A stretch of DNA of 17,390 nucleotides from DATDIC01 sp963777625 (GCA_963777625.1 CAVZRO010000032.1:1-17390); one strand, 5' to 3'; positions 5,641-13,161 are shown, counted from the stretch's first letter. The notes: generated from the sequence alone by a model not told the origin. Translations and numbers: made by a program.

Positions 5641-7539
5641 ATGCCGGACCTTCCGGCCCCCCCTGCCCGTATCCCCCCGACACAGGTCCAGCCGGAAGGA
5701 CCGGGCCTGACCTCCATGTTCGCCCTGCTGGTTGGCGTGGTCGTCGTCGCCAGCCTGTATTTCGGGCGCGCGGTGCTGATCCCGGTCACCCTCGCCGTGC
5801 TGCTGAGCTTCCTGCTCGCGCCGCTGGTCAATCTGCTGCACAGGATCAGGTTCGGCCGCGTTCCATCGGTCATCGTCGCCGTCGTCGTCGCGCTCGGCGT
5901 CATCCTCGCCCTGGCCGGGCTGATCGGCATGCAGATCGCCCAGCTTTCGGACGAACTCCCGGCATACCAGGCCACCATCGAGCAGAAGATAACGACGATC
6001 CGCGATATGACCGTCGGGCGCCTCTCGACCGTGCTGGAGGAGCTCGGCCACCGGGTCGGCCTACACAACCCGCCGGCGCCGCAGCATCCGGGCAGCCCGG
6101 CCGCGCAACCTGCCCCGGCACAGAACCAGACGCCGTCCATCTCACCGATCGCCATCGTGGAAAGCGTGGTCGGGCCGGTGGTCAGCCCGCTCGCCACCAT
6201 GTTGATCGTGGTGGTCGTGACGATCTTCGTCCTGCTGCAAAGAGAGGATCTGCGTGACCGGCTGATCCGCCTGTTCGGATCCGGCGATCTGCACCGAACC
6301 ACCTCGGCGATGGACGACGCCGCCCGCCGGCTCAGCCGCTACTTCCTGGTCCAGCTCTGCATCAATTGGGCCTATGGCTGCGTGATCGGCCTGGGTTTGG
6401 CGGTCATCGGCATACCAAGCCCCATCCTGTGGGGCACGCTGGCCATGCTGCTCCGCTTCGTTCCCTATATCGGCGCGCCGATGTCCGCGCTGCTGCCGCT
6501 GCTGCTGGCAGCCGCCGTGTCCAACGGCTGGTCGCGCGTGGTGTGGACCGCCGGGCTGTACATCGTCTGCGAAACCATCACCAGCCAGGCCGTCGAGCCG
6601 GTGCTCTACGGCCGCAGCACCGGCCTGTCGCCCGCCGCGGTGATGATCGCGGCAATCTTCTGGACCTGGCTGTGGGGACCGATCGGACTGATCCTGTCCA
6701 CACCGCTGACGCTCTGCATGGTTGTGCTCGGGCGTCATTTCAAACGGCTCGAATTTCTCGACGTCATGCTCGGCGACCGCCCGGCGCTCAGCCCAGTGGA
6801 AAGCTTCTACCAGCGCCTGCTCGCCGGCGATCCTGACGAGGCCGAGGAACAGGCCGAACAGATGCTGCGCGAGATGCCGCTTTCCTCATATTACGACGAA
6901 GTGGCGCTCAAGGGGCTGCAGCTTGCCGCCAACGATGCGGCGCGCGGCGTGCTGACACCCGATCAGACCGCGCACATCAGGGGCGCGATCGCCGCGCTGG
7001 TGCACGACCTGGACGATCATGACGACCGCCCGGCCGGCACCACGAAGCGCGAACATCCGAAGCTTCCGGTTCTCGCGCCGGAATGGAGCAGCGAGCATCC
7101 CGTGCTGTGCGTCGCCGGACGCGGGCCGCTGGATGACGCGGCTGCGTTGATGCTGTCCCGCTTGCTGGTGAAGCACGGGCTCGGCGCCCGCCCCGTGCCG
7201 CATGAAGCGGTGTCGCGCAGCGCCATCCAGATGCTCGATCCGAGCGGAGTGGCGATGCTGTGCATCTGCTATCTCGAGATTGCCGGCAGCCCGGCGCATC
7301 TTCAATTCCTGCTGCGCCGGTTGCGCCAGCGTTTCCCGACACAGCCGATCCTGGTCGGCCTGTGGCCCTCCACCGACGAGATACTGCGTGACGAACGCCA
7401 GCGTGCGGCAATCGGGGCGGATTACTACGTCAGCTCGTTGCACGGGGCGGTGCAAGCCTGCCTGGAAGCAGCACGAAACGCCAGCAGCCAGACGCAAGAA
7501 CCCGCGGAGCCGAAACCGGCAGTGGTGGCAGGACACTAA
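5641..7539 (+). CDS. AI-2E/PerM-family permease with C-terminal soluble domain
   Basis: An inner-membrane protein of the AI-2E transporter family (632 aa), whose members export or exchange small solutes; the substrate here is unknown. The start at ATG 5641 is chosen over longer frames because GTGGAGAAACC precedes it and the first helix follows. Helices run about 26-43, 45-65 and 75-97. A periplasmic segment with a Pro/Gln/Ala-rich patch (around 140-165) comes next, then helices from about 180 to 365, including PSPILWGTLAMLLRFVPYIG, the family core, and SPAAVMIAAIFWTWLWGPIG. From about residue 380 there is a 250-residue soluble region. It has an acidic helical part, then a Rossmann-like part (VLCVAGRGPLDDAAALML ... 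PILVGLW) that resembles B12-binding-like domains without the cobalamin His motif. Canonical PerM is only about 350 aa. BKACE follows 60 nt later. Confidence 0.87.
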   Translation: MPDLPAPPARIPPTQVQPEGPGLTSMFALLVGVVVVASLYFGRAVLIPVTLAVLLSFLLAPLVNLLHRIRFGRVPSVIVAVVVALGVILALAGLIGMQIAQLSDELPAYQATIEQKITTIRDMTVGRLSTVLEELGHRVGLHNPPAPQHPGSPAAQPAPAQNQTPSISPIAIVESVVGPVVSPLATMLIVVVVTIFVLLQREDLRDRLIRLFGSGDLHRTTSAMDDAARRLSRYFLVQLCINWAYGCVIGLGLAVIGIPSPILWGTLAMLLRFVPYIGAPMSALLPLLLAAAVSNGWSRVVWTAGLYIVCETITSQAVEPVLYGRSTGLSPAAVMIAAIFWTWLWGPIGLILSTPLTLCMVVLGRHFKRLEFLDVMLGDRPALSPVESFYQRLLAGDPDEAEEQAEQMLREMPLSSYYDEVALKGLQLAANDAARGVLTPDQTAHIRGAIAALVHDLDDHDDRPAGTTKREHPKLPVLAPEWSSEHPVLCVAGRGPLDDAAALMLSRLLVKHGLGARPVPHEAVSRSAIQMLDPSGVAMLCICYLEIAGSPAHLQFLLRRLRQRFPTQPILVGLWPSTDEILRDERQRAAIGADYYVSSLHGAVQACLEAARNASSQTQEPAEPKPAVVAGH

Positions 7540-7599
7540 CCGGCTTTGCGCCCACCCGCCGGCGATGCACAATGCCGCCGGTTGCGCGGGAGCGAAAAA

Positions 7600-8529
7600 A
7601 TGGCCGGCAAGGTAATCATCAGTTGCGCCATCACCGGCGCGATCCACACGCCCAGCATGTCGGACCATCTGCCGGTCACGCCGGAGCAGATCGCGCGTGC
7701 CGCCATCGAAGCGGCGGAAGCGGGCGCCGCCATCATTCACCTGCACGCCCGCGACCCCGACACCGGCGCGCCAACGCCGGACCCGGCAGTGTTCATGCGC
7801 TTCCTTCCGGTGATCAAACAGAACACCGAAGCCGTGGTGAACATCACCACCGGCGGTGGGCTGACCATGACACTGGAAGACCGGTTGGCCGCACCGCTGC
7901 TCGCCAAGCCGGAGATGTGCAGCCTGAACATGGGAAGCATGAACTTCAACATCTCCCGGGCCGGCGATCGCGTGCAGACGTGGAAGCATGATTGGGAGAA
8001 GCCGTATCTCGACCGCACCGACGACCACATTTTCCGCAACACGTTCCGGGATATCGAGGGCATCGTGGAACGGCTGGGCCGCGCGCACGGCACCCGGTTC
8101 GAGTTCGAATGCTACGATGTCGGGCACCTGTACAATCTCGCCTATTGCCTCGATCGCAAGATCGTGGAACCGCCGCTGTTCGTGCAGACGATCTTCGGCA
8201 TCCTCGGCGGCATCGGGGCGGAGCCGCGCAACCTGCTGTTCATGAAGGAGACGGCGGACCGCCTGTTCGGCAATCAGTATGTCTGGTCGGTGCTGGCGGC
8301 CGGGCGCCACCAGATGGCGTTCACCACCATGGCTGGCATCATGGGCGGGAATGTCCGCGTCGGGTTGGAAGACAGCCTGTACATCGGTCGCGGCAAGCTG
8401 GCGACATCGAACGCCGAGCAAGTGGGAAAGATCCGGCGCATTCTGGAAGAGTTGAGCCTGGAGATCGCCACTCCAAAGGAAGCGCGCGCGATGCTCAAGC
8501 TGAAGGGCGGCGATCGGGTGGGCTTCTGA
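7600..8529 (+). CDS. Beta-keto acid cleavage enzyme (BKACE, DUF849/Kce family)
   Basis: A cytosolic Zn2+-dependent TIM-barrel enzyme that condenses a beta-keto acid with acetyl-CoA, giving acetoacetate and a CoA thioester; the founding member cleaves 3-keto-5-aminohexanoate in lysine fermentation. The 309-residue length is typical. Start ATG 7600 has GGGAG just upstream and gives the standard MAGKVIISCAITGA N-terminus. Metal ligands are visible: H47 and H49 in IHLHARDP, and E257 in VRVGLEDS. SLNMGSMNF, FECYDVGHLYNL and FGILGGIG are family landmarks. No lysine-fermentation or carnitine genes lie nearby, so the substrate is open. It shares direction with the permease and may be co-transcribed; its last 35 nt overlap the end of the convergent ACT gene. 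Confidence 0.93.
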   Translation: MAGKVIISCAITGAIHTPSMSDHLPVTPEQIARAAIEAAEAGAAIIHLHARDPDTGAPTPDPAVFMRFLPVIKQNTEAVVNITTGGGLTMTLEDRLAAPLLAKPEMCSLNMGSMNFNISRAGDRVQTWKHDWEKPYLDRTDDHIFRNTFRDIEGIVERLGRAHGTRFEFECYDVGHLYNLAYCLDRKIVEPPLFVQTIFGILGGIGAEPRNLLFMKETADRLFGNQYVWSVLAAGRHQMAFTTMAGIMGGNVRVGLEDSLYIGRGKLATSNAEQVGKIRRILEELSLEIATPKEARAMLKLKGGDRVGF

Positions 8530-8953
8530 TCGGAGTCACGCAGGAATCGGCTGCCTCCGCCTGCAAAGCCTGGAGCGCCACGAGAGCCCGCCGAGCATCC
8601 GATGCGGGGACAAAAATGTGGTCGTGGTAGTAGGCAGCCACGACGTTCGCACTGATCCCATGCTGCGCCAGCCTGCTGGCGACCGCGGCCGTTAGCCCGA
8701 CCGCTTCCAGGCTGGAATGCACATTGAGGGTGATCGCCCGCAAAACAGTGCGGAACGGCACGCCGTGCCGTTCTGCGTCCGACCTACGGACAATCAGTGT
8801 GATCCCTTCTCGTTCCTTGAAGAATCCGGATGGGCAAAGATACAGCTTGTCGTCGACCGTGTCGTCCCGGAATGAGCAGAAGACCATCTCGTCATCCGAC
8901 AGCTCCGGTTGCATGGTCGCCAATAAGGCAGCGAGTTCGACCGTACCGCTCAT
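8495..8953 (-). CDS. ACT-domain protein (ACT_3/DUF2241-like)
   Basis: A 152-residue cytosolic protein that probably binds an amino acid or other small ligand. The N-terminal half (about 1-62) includes LSDDEMVFCSF and KEREGITLIV. The C-terminal ACT half has GLTAAVASRLAQHGISANVVAAYYHDHIFVP (in parts), the typical ACT beta-alpha-beta with His-Asp-His before the last strand. Start ATG 8953 overlaps the upstream GNAT stop as ATGA, so translation is coupled. The tail after about residue 135 (TPIRSPPDRRPSA) looks like extension into the convergent BKACE gene. No catalytic motif is seen; a regulatory or sensor role is inference. Confidence 0.8.
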   Translation of the reverse strand: MSGTVELAALLATMQPELSDDEMVFCSFRDDTVDDKLYLCPSGFFKEREGITLIVRRSDAERHGVPFRTVLRAITLNVHSSLEAVGLTAAVASRLAQHGISANVVAAYYHDHIFVPASDARRALVALQALQAEAADSCVTPIRSPPDRRPSA

Positions 8954-9810
8954 GACGGATCTTTTTGACGCAGATATTGGACACCGACTGGGCGAAGCGG
9001 CTTGCTCATGTAAACGGTGAAGCCTTCCTTGAAGCGCTCCTCCCGGTCCACCTGATAGCCGAGCCGGCAATAGAGCTGCACGTTCCCATCAAAAAGCTTA
9101 TTCGTATAAAGCCGCATTGCAGGCAGCCCGAGCGACGCCGCAACCGTTTCGGCATGGGCCATGAGTCGGCGCCCGTATCCCCGCCCCTGGAAGGCGGGCA
9201 GAACCGCGACGTTCTCGATCAGCAGGTGGTCGGTTTCGGCAACCATCTCGATGAGAGCCGCCAGGCGGCCTCCCACATGCAACAGGTCAATGTGGTGCTT
9301 CAACGCTCTCGCGCCGTAGTCCACCGTCATCGGTGTCGGTTCGCGGCCGATCACCGGAACCCACTTTGCATACGCCGCACATGTCAACTCGTGAACGGCT
9401 GGGGCGTCGGACGCAACGGCACGCCGCAACACTGGCTCCTGATGCAGGCGTGGCTTCCCCATCTTGAACCAGGCCTTGGCGATCCGGCCGTCCTCGACCT
9501 GGTAGATGGCCACCACGTCAACCTCGCCGGGACCGTCCGGGAAAGTGCGCGTGACCGTTTCATGATCCACCACCAGATTGGCGACGCAGATACGCTTTAT
9601 CAGCCGACCATGCAGGTTCGGCTCCCTGAACCGGGCGACATGGCGTTCGCGTATCTCGGCCGCACCAGACGCAAGCAGGCGGTCGGGGAATTCATAATAA
9701 TGGCAATCATCGGCCCACCACCGCATGAATGCGTCGATGTCGCGTGCGTTGTAGGCGTCAAGTTGCTTCTGCACGGGCAGTTCATTGTCGGAGGCGCTGC
9801 TGGCGTCCAT
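8950..9810 (-). CDS. NTF2/SnoaL-like domain fused to GNAT acetyltransferase
   Basis: A 286-residue two-domain cytosolic protein. Residues about 12-118 form a SnoaL-like cone fold: QLDAYNARDIDAFMRWWADDC, HYYEFPDRLL and a closing VVAIYQVEDGRIAKAWF, as in SnoaL-like polyketide cyclases and ketosteroid-isomerase relatives. Residues about 125-272 are a GNAT: LIENVAVLPAFQGRGYG with Q208-G213 binding acetyl-CoA pyrophosphate, then a helix, and NVQLYCRLGY as motif B. ATG 9810 is used because GGGGGAA lies 7 nt upstream; a TTG at 9831 is rejected because it falls in the hairpin's T-run. The ACT gene follows with an ATGA overlap. The acetylation substrate is unknown; the SnoaL part could supply a ligand pocket. 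Confidence 0.87.
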   Translation of the reverse strand: MDASSASDNELPVQKQLDAYNARDIDAFMRWWADDCHYYEFPDRLLASGAAEIRERHVARFREPNLHGRLIKRICVANLVVDHETVTRTFPDGPGEVDVVAIYQVEDGRIAKAWFKMGKPRLHQEPVLRRAVASDAPAVHELTCAAYAKWVPVIGREPTPMTVDYGARALKHHIDLLHVGGRLAALIEMVAETDHLLIENVAVLPAFQGRGYGRRLMAHAETVAASLGLPAMRLYTNKLFDGNVQLYCRLGYQVDREERFKEGFTVYMSKPLRPVGVQYLRQKDPS

Positions 9811-9830
9811 TGCGGGTTCCCCCAAATGCA

Positions 9831-9860
9831 AAAACCCCCGCGACGGTTGTCGCGGGGGGT
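9831..9860 (-). terminator. Strong intrinsic-terminator hairpin just ahead of the GNAT fusion gene
   Basis: CCCCCGCGAC (9835-9844) and GTCGCGGGGG (9849-9858) make a perfect 10-bp stem with a 4-nt loop. In the minus direction it is followed by TTTTTGCATTTG, the form of a Rho-independent terminator. It ends about 20 nt before the GNAT-fusion ATG, and no leftward gene stops upstream of it. It could therefore be a leader attenuator for that gene, or a barrier against readthrough from antisense transcription. Confidence 0.72.
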
Positions 9861-10073
9861 TGAAGCGCTATCCTCGGAGAGCCTTGGCTCAGGTGACGGT
9901 ATTATCCCTCACGATCCTGACCCGGCTCCTGCGGACACGACGAAACCCGCCGCGGTTGGTTCGGGCGTCGGCGTCGGTCAGCGGCGTTCAAAACGTGGTA
10001 CATCGTCGTGGCACTGTGCCGTCGCAAACTTTGTTACGTCAAGCAGTTTCACGATCTGGCGGCGTAGGATACT

Positions 10074-10262
10074 CCAGGGGCGCTGCCCCTGGACCCCGGC
10101 AAAGGCTGTGCCTTTGCAATCCATCCGTTTTGGTTGGGTGTGGCGACTGGGTGCCAACGCGTCTGTCACCAACAGCACCGTAGGCGCCCACACCCACACC
10201 CAGCCCAAGTGGAGGGTTCCAAGGGCAATGCCCTTGGCGGGGTGCGGGGCAGCGCCCCGCGC
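10074..10262. repeat. Composite palindromic repeat, two inverted about 80-bp halves
   Basis: Left half: hairpin CCAGGGGC-GCT-GCCCCTGG (10074-10092), then GCAAAGGC-TGT-GCCTTTGC (10099-10117), then TTGGGTGTGG...CTGGGTGCC. Right half is the reverse complement with divergence: GGCGCCCACACC...CAGCCCAA, then CCAAGGGC-AAT-GCCCTTGG (10219-10237), then GCGGGGC-AGC-GCCCCGC (10244-10260). Thus each half has two hairpins and the two halves can pair with each other. This is the architecture of REP/BIME-like or RAYT-mobilised elements, in a style common between genes in alphaproteobacteria. No transposase is encoded. It is non-coding despite open frames running through it. Confidence 0.82.
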
Positions 10263-10316
10263 TTGCCTTCGCGCGCGACCCTTGACGCCGCCTCAAGCTA
10301 AGCGAACGCTGGTGCC

Positions 10317-11345
10317 ATGAACGACGCTCTCCCCACCGACGCACTCGCGCTCCATTACCAGCTCCTGACGCTGGACACGCATATCGATATCCCCTGGCCG
10401 ACCGGCCCCGACCCGTTCGCCGAGACGGCACGCAAGGTCGATTTCGTCAAGATGCGGCGGGGCGGCCTGTCGGCCGGTTGCTTCGCCGCCTATGTGCCGC
10501 AGGCCGCGCGCACGCCGGAGAACGAGCAGGCGGCGTTCCAGCGCGCGGTCGGCATGCTGGAAGCGATCCGTGCGATGGGCCGGCAGGAAGCCGGCATCAC
10601 CACGCGCCTGACCATTTCCGCAGCCGAGGTCGAAGCGGCCCGGCGCGACGGCGCCATCGCCGTAATCCCGGCGGTCGAGAACGGGTTTGCCATCGGTCGC
10701 GATGTGGCCCGCCTCGCGCGTCTGCGGTCGCTCGGCGCGCGCTACCTGACATTGACCCACAACGGACATAACGCGCTGGCGGATTCCACCAATCCGCGCA
10801 ACGATCTCGGCGACGCGCCCGCGGAGCACGACGGCCTCAGCCCGCTCGGGCGCACCGCGATCGCGGAGCTGAACCGGCTCGGCATGCTGGTCGATGTGTC
10901 GCACGCGTCGCGCGCGGCCATGCTGCAGGCCGCCGAATGTTCGCGCTCGCCTATCGTGGCCACGCATTCCTGCATGCACGCGCTCTGTCAGCATCCGCGC
11001 AACCTGGACGACGAACAGCTCGATGTGTTGCGCGATGTCGGCGGTGTGGTGCAGGTGACGGCGGTATCTGCCTTCCTGAAACCAAACGCCAAACCCGACC
11101 AAACCACGGTTGCGGACTTCGCCGACCACGTCGCCCACGCGGTGCGGCGCATCGGCATCGAGCATGTCGGGATTTCGTCGGATTTCGACGGCGGCGGCGG
11201 ATTTGCCGGATGGAACGATGCCGCCGAGTCGCCCAACATCACCGTGGAGCTGACCCGCCGCGGCTTCGGCCGCACGGAACTGGCGCTGCTGTGGGGCGGC
11301 AACTTCCTTCGTCTCCTGCGCCAGGCGGAGGTCATGGCGGAATGA
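10317..11345 (+). CDS. Dipeptidase, peptidase family M19
   Basis: A cytosolic binuclear-zinc dipeptidase (membrane/renal dipeptidase fold, 342 aa) hydrolysing dipeptides, in some members ones with D-residues. All ligands are visible: H22 and D24 in LDTHIDIP, bridging E121 in PAVENGFAIG, H196 in VDVSHAS, H217 in VATHSCM, R228 in HPRNLDDEQL and D289 in SSDFDGGGG. No signal peptide, so unlike the mammalian enzyme it stays inside. The ATG at 10317 has only a weak upstream ribosome-binding site. The gene begins 54 nt after the composite repeat, so its promoter must lie in or beyond that repeat unless very compact. The downstream aldo/keto reductase overlaps by 4 nt. Confidence 0.93.
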   Translation: MNDALPTDALALHYQLLTLDTHIDIPWPTGPDPFAETARKVDFVKMRRGGLSAGCFAAYVPQAARTPENEQAAFQRAVGMLEAIRAMGRQEAGITTRLTISAAEVEAARRDGAIAVIPAVENGFAIGRDVARLARLRSLGARYLTLTHNGHNALADSTNPRNDLGDAPAEHDGLSPLGRTAIAELNRLGMLVDVSHASRAAMLQAAECSRSPIVATHSCMHALCQHPRNLDDEQLDVLRDVGGVVQVTAVSAFLKPNAKPDQTTVADFADHVAHAVRRIGIEHVGISSDFDGGGGFAGWNDAAESPNITVELTRRGFGRTELALLWGGNFLRLLRQAEVMAE

Positions 11346-12181
11346 AACCAACCGTGCGGCTGCCGGACGGCACGGAGGTTCCGGCGCTCGGCCAGGGCAC
11401 CTGGCACATGGGCGAAAGCAGCCGGACGGCAGCGGCGGAAATTGCCGCTCTCCGGCTGGGCCTGGAGCTGGGGATGACGCTGATCGACACCGCCGAGATG
11501 TATGGTGATGGCGGCGCCGAAAAAGTCGTTGCCAAGGCAGTGGCCGGCCAGCGCGACAAGGTGTTCATCGTCAGCAAGGTGTATCCGCACAACGCGTCGC
11601 GCACCGGGGTGCCCGCCGCCTGCGAGCGCAGTCTGAAGCGGCTCGGCACCGATCGGATCGACCTTTATCTGCTGCATTGGCCAGGCAGCCATCCGATCGC
11701 GGAGACCGTGGACGCGTTCGAGAAGCTGCGCGGATCAGGCAAGATCCGATTCTGGGGCGTGTCGAACTTCGACGTCGATGAGATGCAGGAGATCGCTGCG
11801 CTTCCGGCCGGTGCGGCCTGCGCGACCGACCAGGTGCTGTACAATCTGGACCAGCGCGGCCCCGAGTTCGACCTGCTGCCGTGGTGCGCGCAGGCCGGTA
11901 TCCCGGTGATGGCCTACTCGCCGGTGGGCCAGGCGGGACAATTGCTGCGTTCCCCGGCACTGGCCGCGGTCGCGCGGCGTCACGGCGCAACCCCGGCACA
12001 GGTTGCCATCGCCTGGACGATGCGCGGCGGAAACGTGATCTCGATCCCCAAGGCGAGCACCGAGCGGCACGTGCGTGAAAACTCCGCCGCCGGTAATCTG
12101 GTTCTAACTGAAACCGATCTCTCGGAGATCGATGCGGGCCACCCCGCCCCCGCTCGCAAGCAGCAGCTAGGTATTCTGTAA
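11342..12181 (+). CDS. Aldo/keto reductase
   Basis: A cytosolic NAD(P)H-dependent (alpha/beta)8-barrel carbonyl reductase of 279 aa, the normal length. The catalytic tetrad is visible as D49 and Y54 in LIDTAEMYG, K79 in IVSKVYP and H112 in LLHWPG. GVSNFDVDEM marks the substrate/cofactor region. IPKASTERHVREN is the motif that grips the 2'-phosphate side of the cofactor. The chain resembles the 2,5-diketo-gluconate reductase/YeaE group, but the substrate cannot be read from sequence. Start ATG 11342 overlaps the dipeptidase stop as ATGA, so the pair is one translationally coupled operon; a shared pathway is not obvious. Confidence 0.92.
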   Translation: MKPTVRLPDGTEVPALGQGTWHMGESSRTAAAEIAALRLGLELGMTLIDTAEMYGDGGAEKVVAKAVAGQRDKVFIVSKVYPHNASRTGVPAACERSLKRLGTDRIDLYLLHWPGSHPIAETVDAFEKLRGSGKIRFWGVSNFDVDEMQEIAALPAGAACATDQVLYNLDQRGPEFDLLPWCAQAGIPVMAYSPVGQAGQLLRSPALAAVARRHGATPAQVAIAWTMRGGNVISIPKASTERHVRENSAAGNLVLTETDLSEIDAGHPAPARKQQLGIL

Positions 12182-12186
12182 ATCGC

Positions 12187-12217
12187 CAGGAGGGCCGGAA
12201 AACATCCGACCCTCCTG
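12187..12217. terminator. Hairpin between convergent genes, probable bidirectional terminator
   Basis: CAGGAGGG (12187-12194) pairs with CCCTCCTG (12210-12217), and inner CGGA with TCCG, giving a 12-bp interrupted stem five bases after the aldo/keto reductase stop. It also lies just beyond the stop of the minus-strand gene at 12226. Neither side has a long T-run, so termination may be weak or Rho-assisted. Confidence 0.6.
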
Positions 12218-12225
12218 AAACCAGA

Positions 12226-12450
12226 TCAGCTCTGCGTGCTGCTGGTGGTCGGCTTGGTCTTGTGCGTCTTATGGGCCGACACGTGGTGTGTGGTCTTCTT
12301 GTGGTGGCTCGTTGCTGTCGTGCTGGTGCCCGACGGCGCGGCAGCCGTGGTCCCGACGGGGGCCGGGGTCGTGTCTGTGGATGCGGCCATGGCGCCGGCA
12401 GGCAGCGCAAGAACAGCCGCGGCGAGAACAAGCGTGCGGAGAGTGATCAC
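12226..12450 (-). CDS. Small secreted Thr/His/Lys-rich protein
   Basis: A 74-residue exported protein. GTG 12450 is preferred because GGAG lies 8 nt upstream and a clean signal peptide follows (MITLRTLVLAAAVLALPAGA, cleaved near AMA-A at 22-23). The mature part is low complexity: Thr/Ala/Pro/Ser to about residue 48, then six His and several Lys between 49 and 66 (SHHKKTTHHVSAHKTHKTK). Composition recalls acid-shock protein Asr and other small periplasmic cationic proteins, but homology cannot be claimed. Metal or proton buffering in the periplasm is a guess. The longer frame upstream of GTG has no signal-like start and is rejected. Confidence 0.65.
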   Translation of the reverse strand: MITLRTLVLAAAVLALPAGAMAASTDTTPAPVGTTAAAPSGTSTTATSHHKKTTHHVSAHKTHKTKPTTSSTQS

Positions 12451-12594
12451 TGGTGAACTCCAGAGCAGAGACGTTGCATGCGGGAGAATAAGGCGACTGA
12501 GACACCGGTTTGGCGCCTCCGCTCGCTTATGCCGTGTGCCGAAAGAATCGGGCAAGCGCATTTCGCCGCGAAATCAAGATCAGGCCACGGTATT

Positions 12595-13017
12595 TCATAA
12601 AAGACACAGTTCGCGCAGCTCCCGCCGCAGCCGCGGTGGAAGCTCTGTCTCGCCGATGGCGGCCGGACCGTCGATCAGGTCCGCCGGCGCCGCTTCCGTG
12701 GGCAGGTAGCGCCAGCCCTGGAACGGCTTCGTCGGACGCGCGGCGACCGGCACCAGCGTGCGATGAAGCACCAGCGCAGTGCACGCAGTGCCATCGCTCC
12801 ACTGATCTTCGGTGATGGACAGAATACGCTGGCGGACCAGCGTAAACCCGCTGACAACCCAGTAGATCGACCCGCCATCCGTGACCTCGTCGGCCCGCCG
12901 CGGGCAGTTGCGGGTGCGGTGACGCAACGGCGGATCGCGCTCGCTACGCTCCGCCTGAAGCACCCTCAGATGCTCCAGGTCACGCACTCCGACGGCGAGC
13001 TTGGTCAGATGCAGCAT
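12595..13017 (-). CDS. DUF1489 family protein
   Basis: A 140-residue conserved alphaproteobacterial protein of unknown function. The diagnostic pattern is complete: MLHLTKLAVGVRDLEHL at the N-terminus, RHRTRNCPRRADEV, GGSIYWVVSGFTLVRQRIL, ITEDQWSDGT, RPTKPFQGWRYL, and the C-terminal LPPRLRRELRELCLL. ATG 13017 gives the standard family start; the longer frame from TTG 13071 adds an unconserved leader. It is divergent from aapJ with 144 nt between starts. Neither signal peptide nor membrane helix is seen, so it should be cytosolic. Confidence 0.88.
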   Translation of the reverse strand: MLHLTKLAVGVRDLEHLRVLQAERSERDPPLRHRTRNCPRRADEVTDGGSIYWVVSGFTLVRQRILSITEDQWSDGTACTALVLHRTLVPVAARPTKPFQGWRYLPTEAAPADLIDGPAAIGETELPPRLRRELRELCLL

Positions 13018-13127
13018 GGCGAGAGACTCGGCGACACGCACCAGTGTGCCGGGCGGCGCCACGGACGACAAGGCAGCAAAATGTCTTGTGTGTCAGGGCA
13101 ATGTCTTGCCGGCTGCCCACGCTCGCG

Positions 13128-13141
13128 TTACCAGTTGGTAA
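13128..13141. promoter_or_regulatory. Perfect dyad ahead of aapJ, candidate operator
   Basis: TTACCA-GT-TGGTAA is an exact inverted repeat ending 7 nt before the AGGAGG ribosome-binding site of aapJ (13149-13154). Its position between promoter and gene fits a repressor operator or a small mRNA hairpin over the leader. Two copies of ATGTCTTG lie just upstream (13081 and 13101). No regulator gene is encoded nearby. Confidence 0.4.
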
Positions 13142-13161
13142 GTTCATCAGGAGGCATTTGC

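Noticed and set aside
7553..7592. GC-rich inverted segment between permease and BKACE
   Set aside because: Pairing of CCCGC/CGGCG with CGCCG/GCGGG needs a 5-nt bulge and overlaps the ribosome-binding site; too weak to call.
6886..8421. 511-codon minus-strand ORF
   Set aside because: Shadow of the AI-2E permease tail and BKACE; His/Arg/Ala-rich with no domain, while both plus genes have clear motifs.
8965..10320. 451-codon plus-strand ORF
   Set aside because: Runs antisense through the SnoaL-GNAT gene, the terminator hairpin and the composite repeat; composition is not protein-like.
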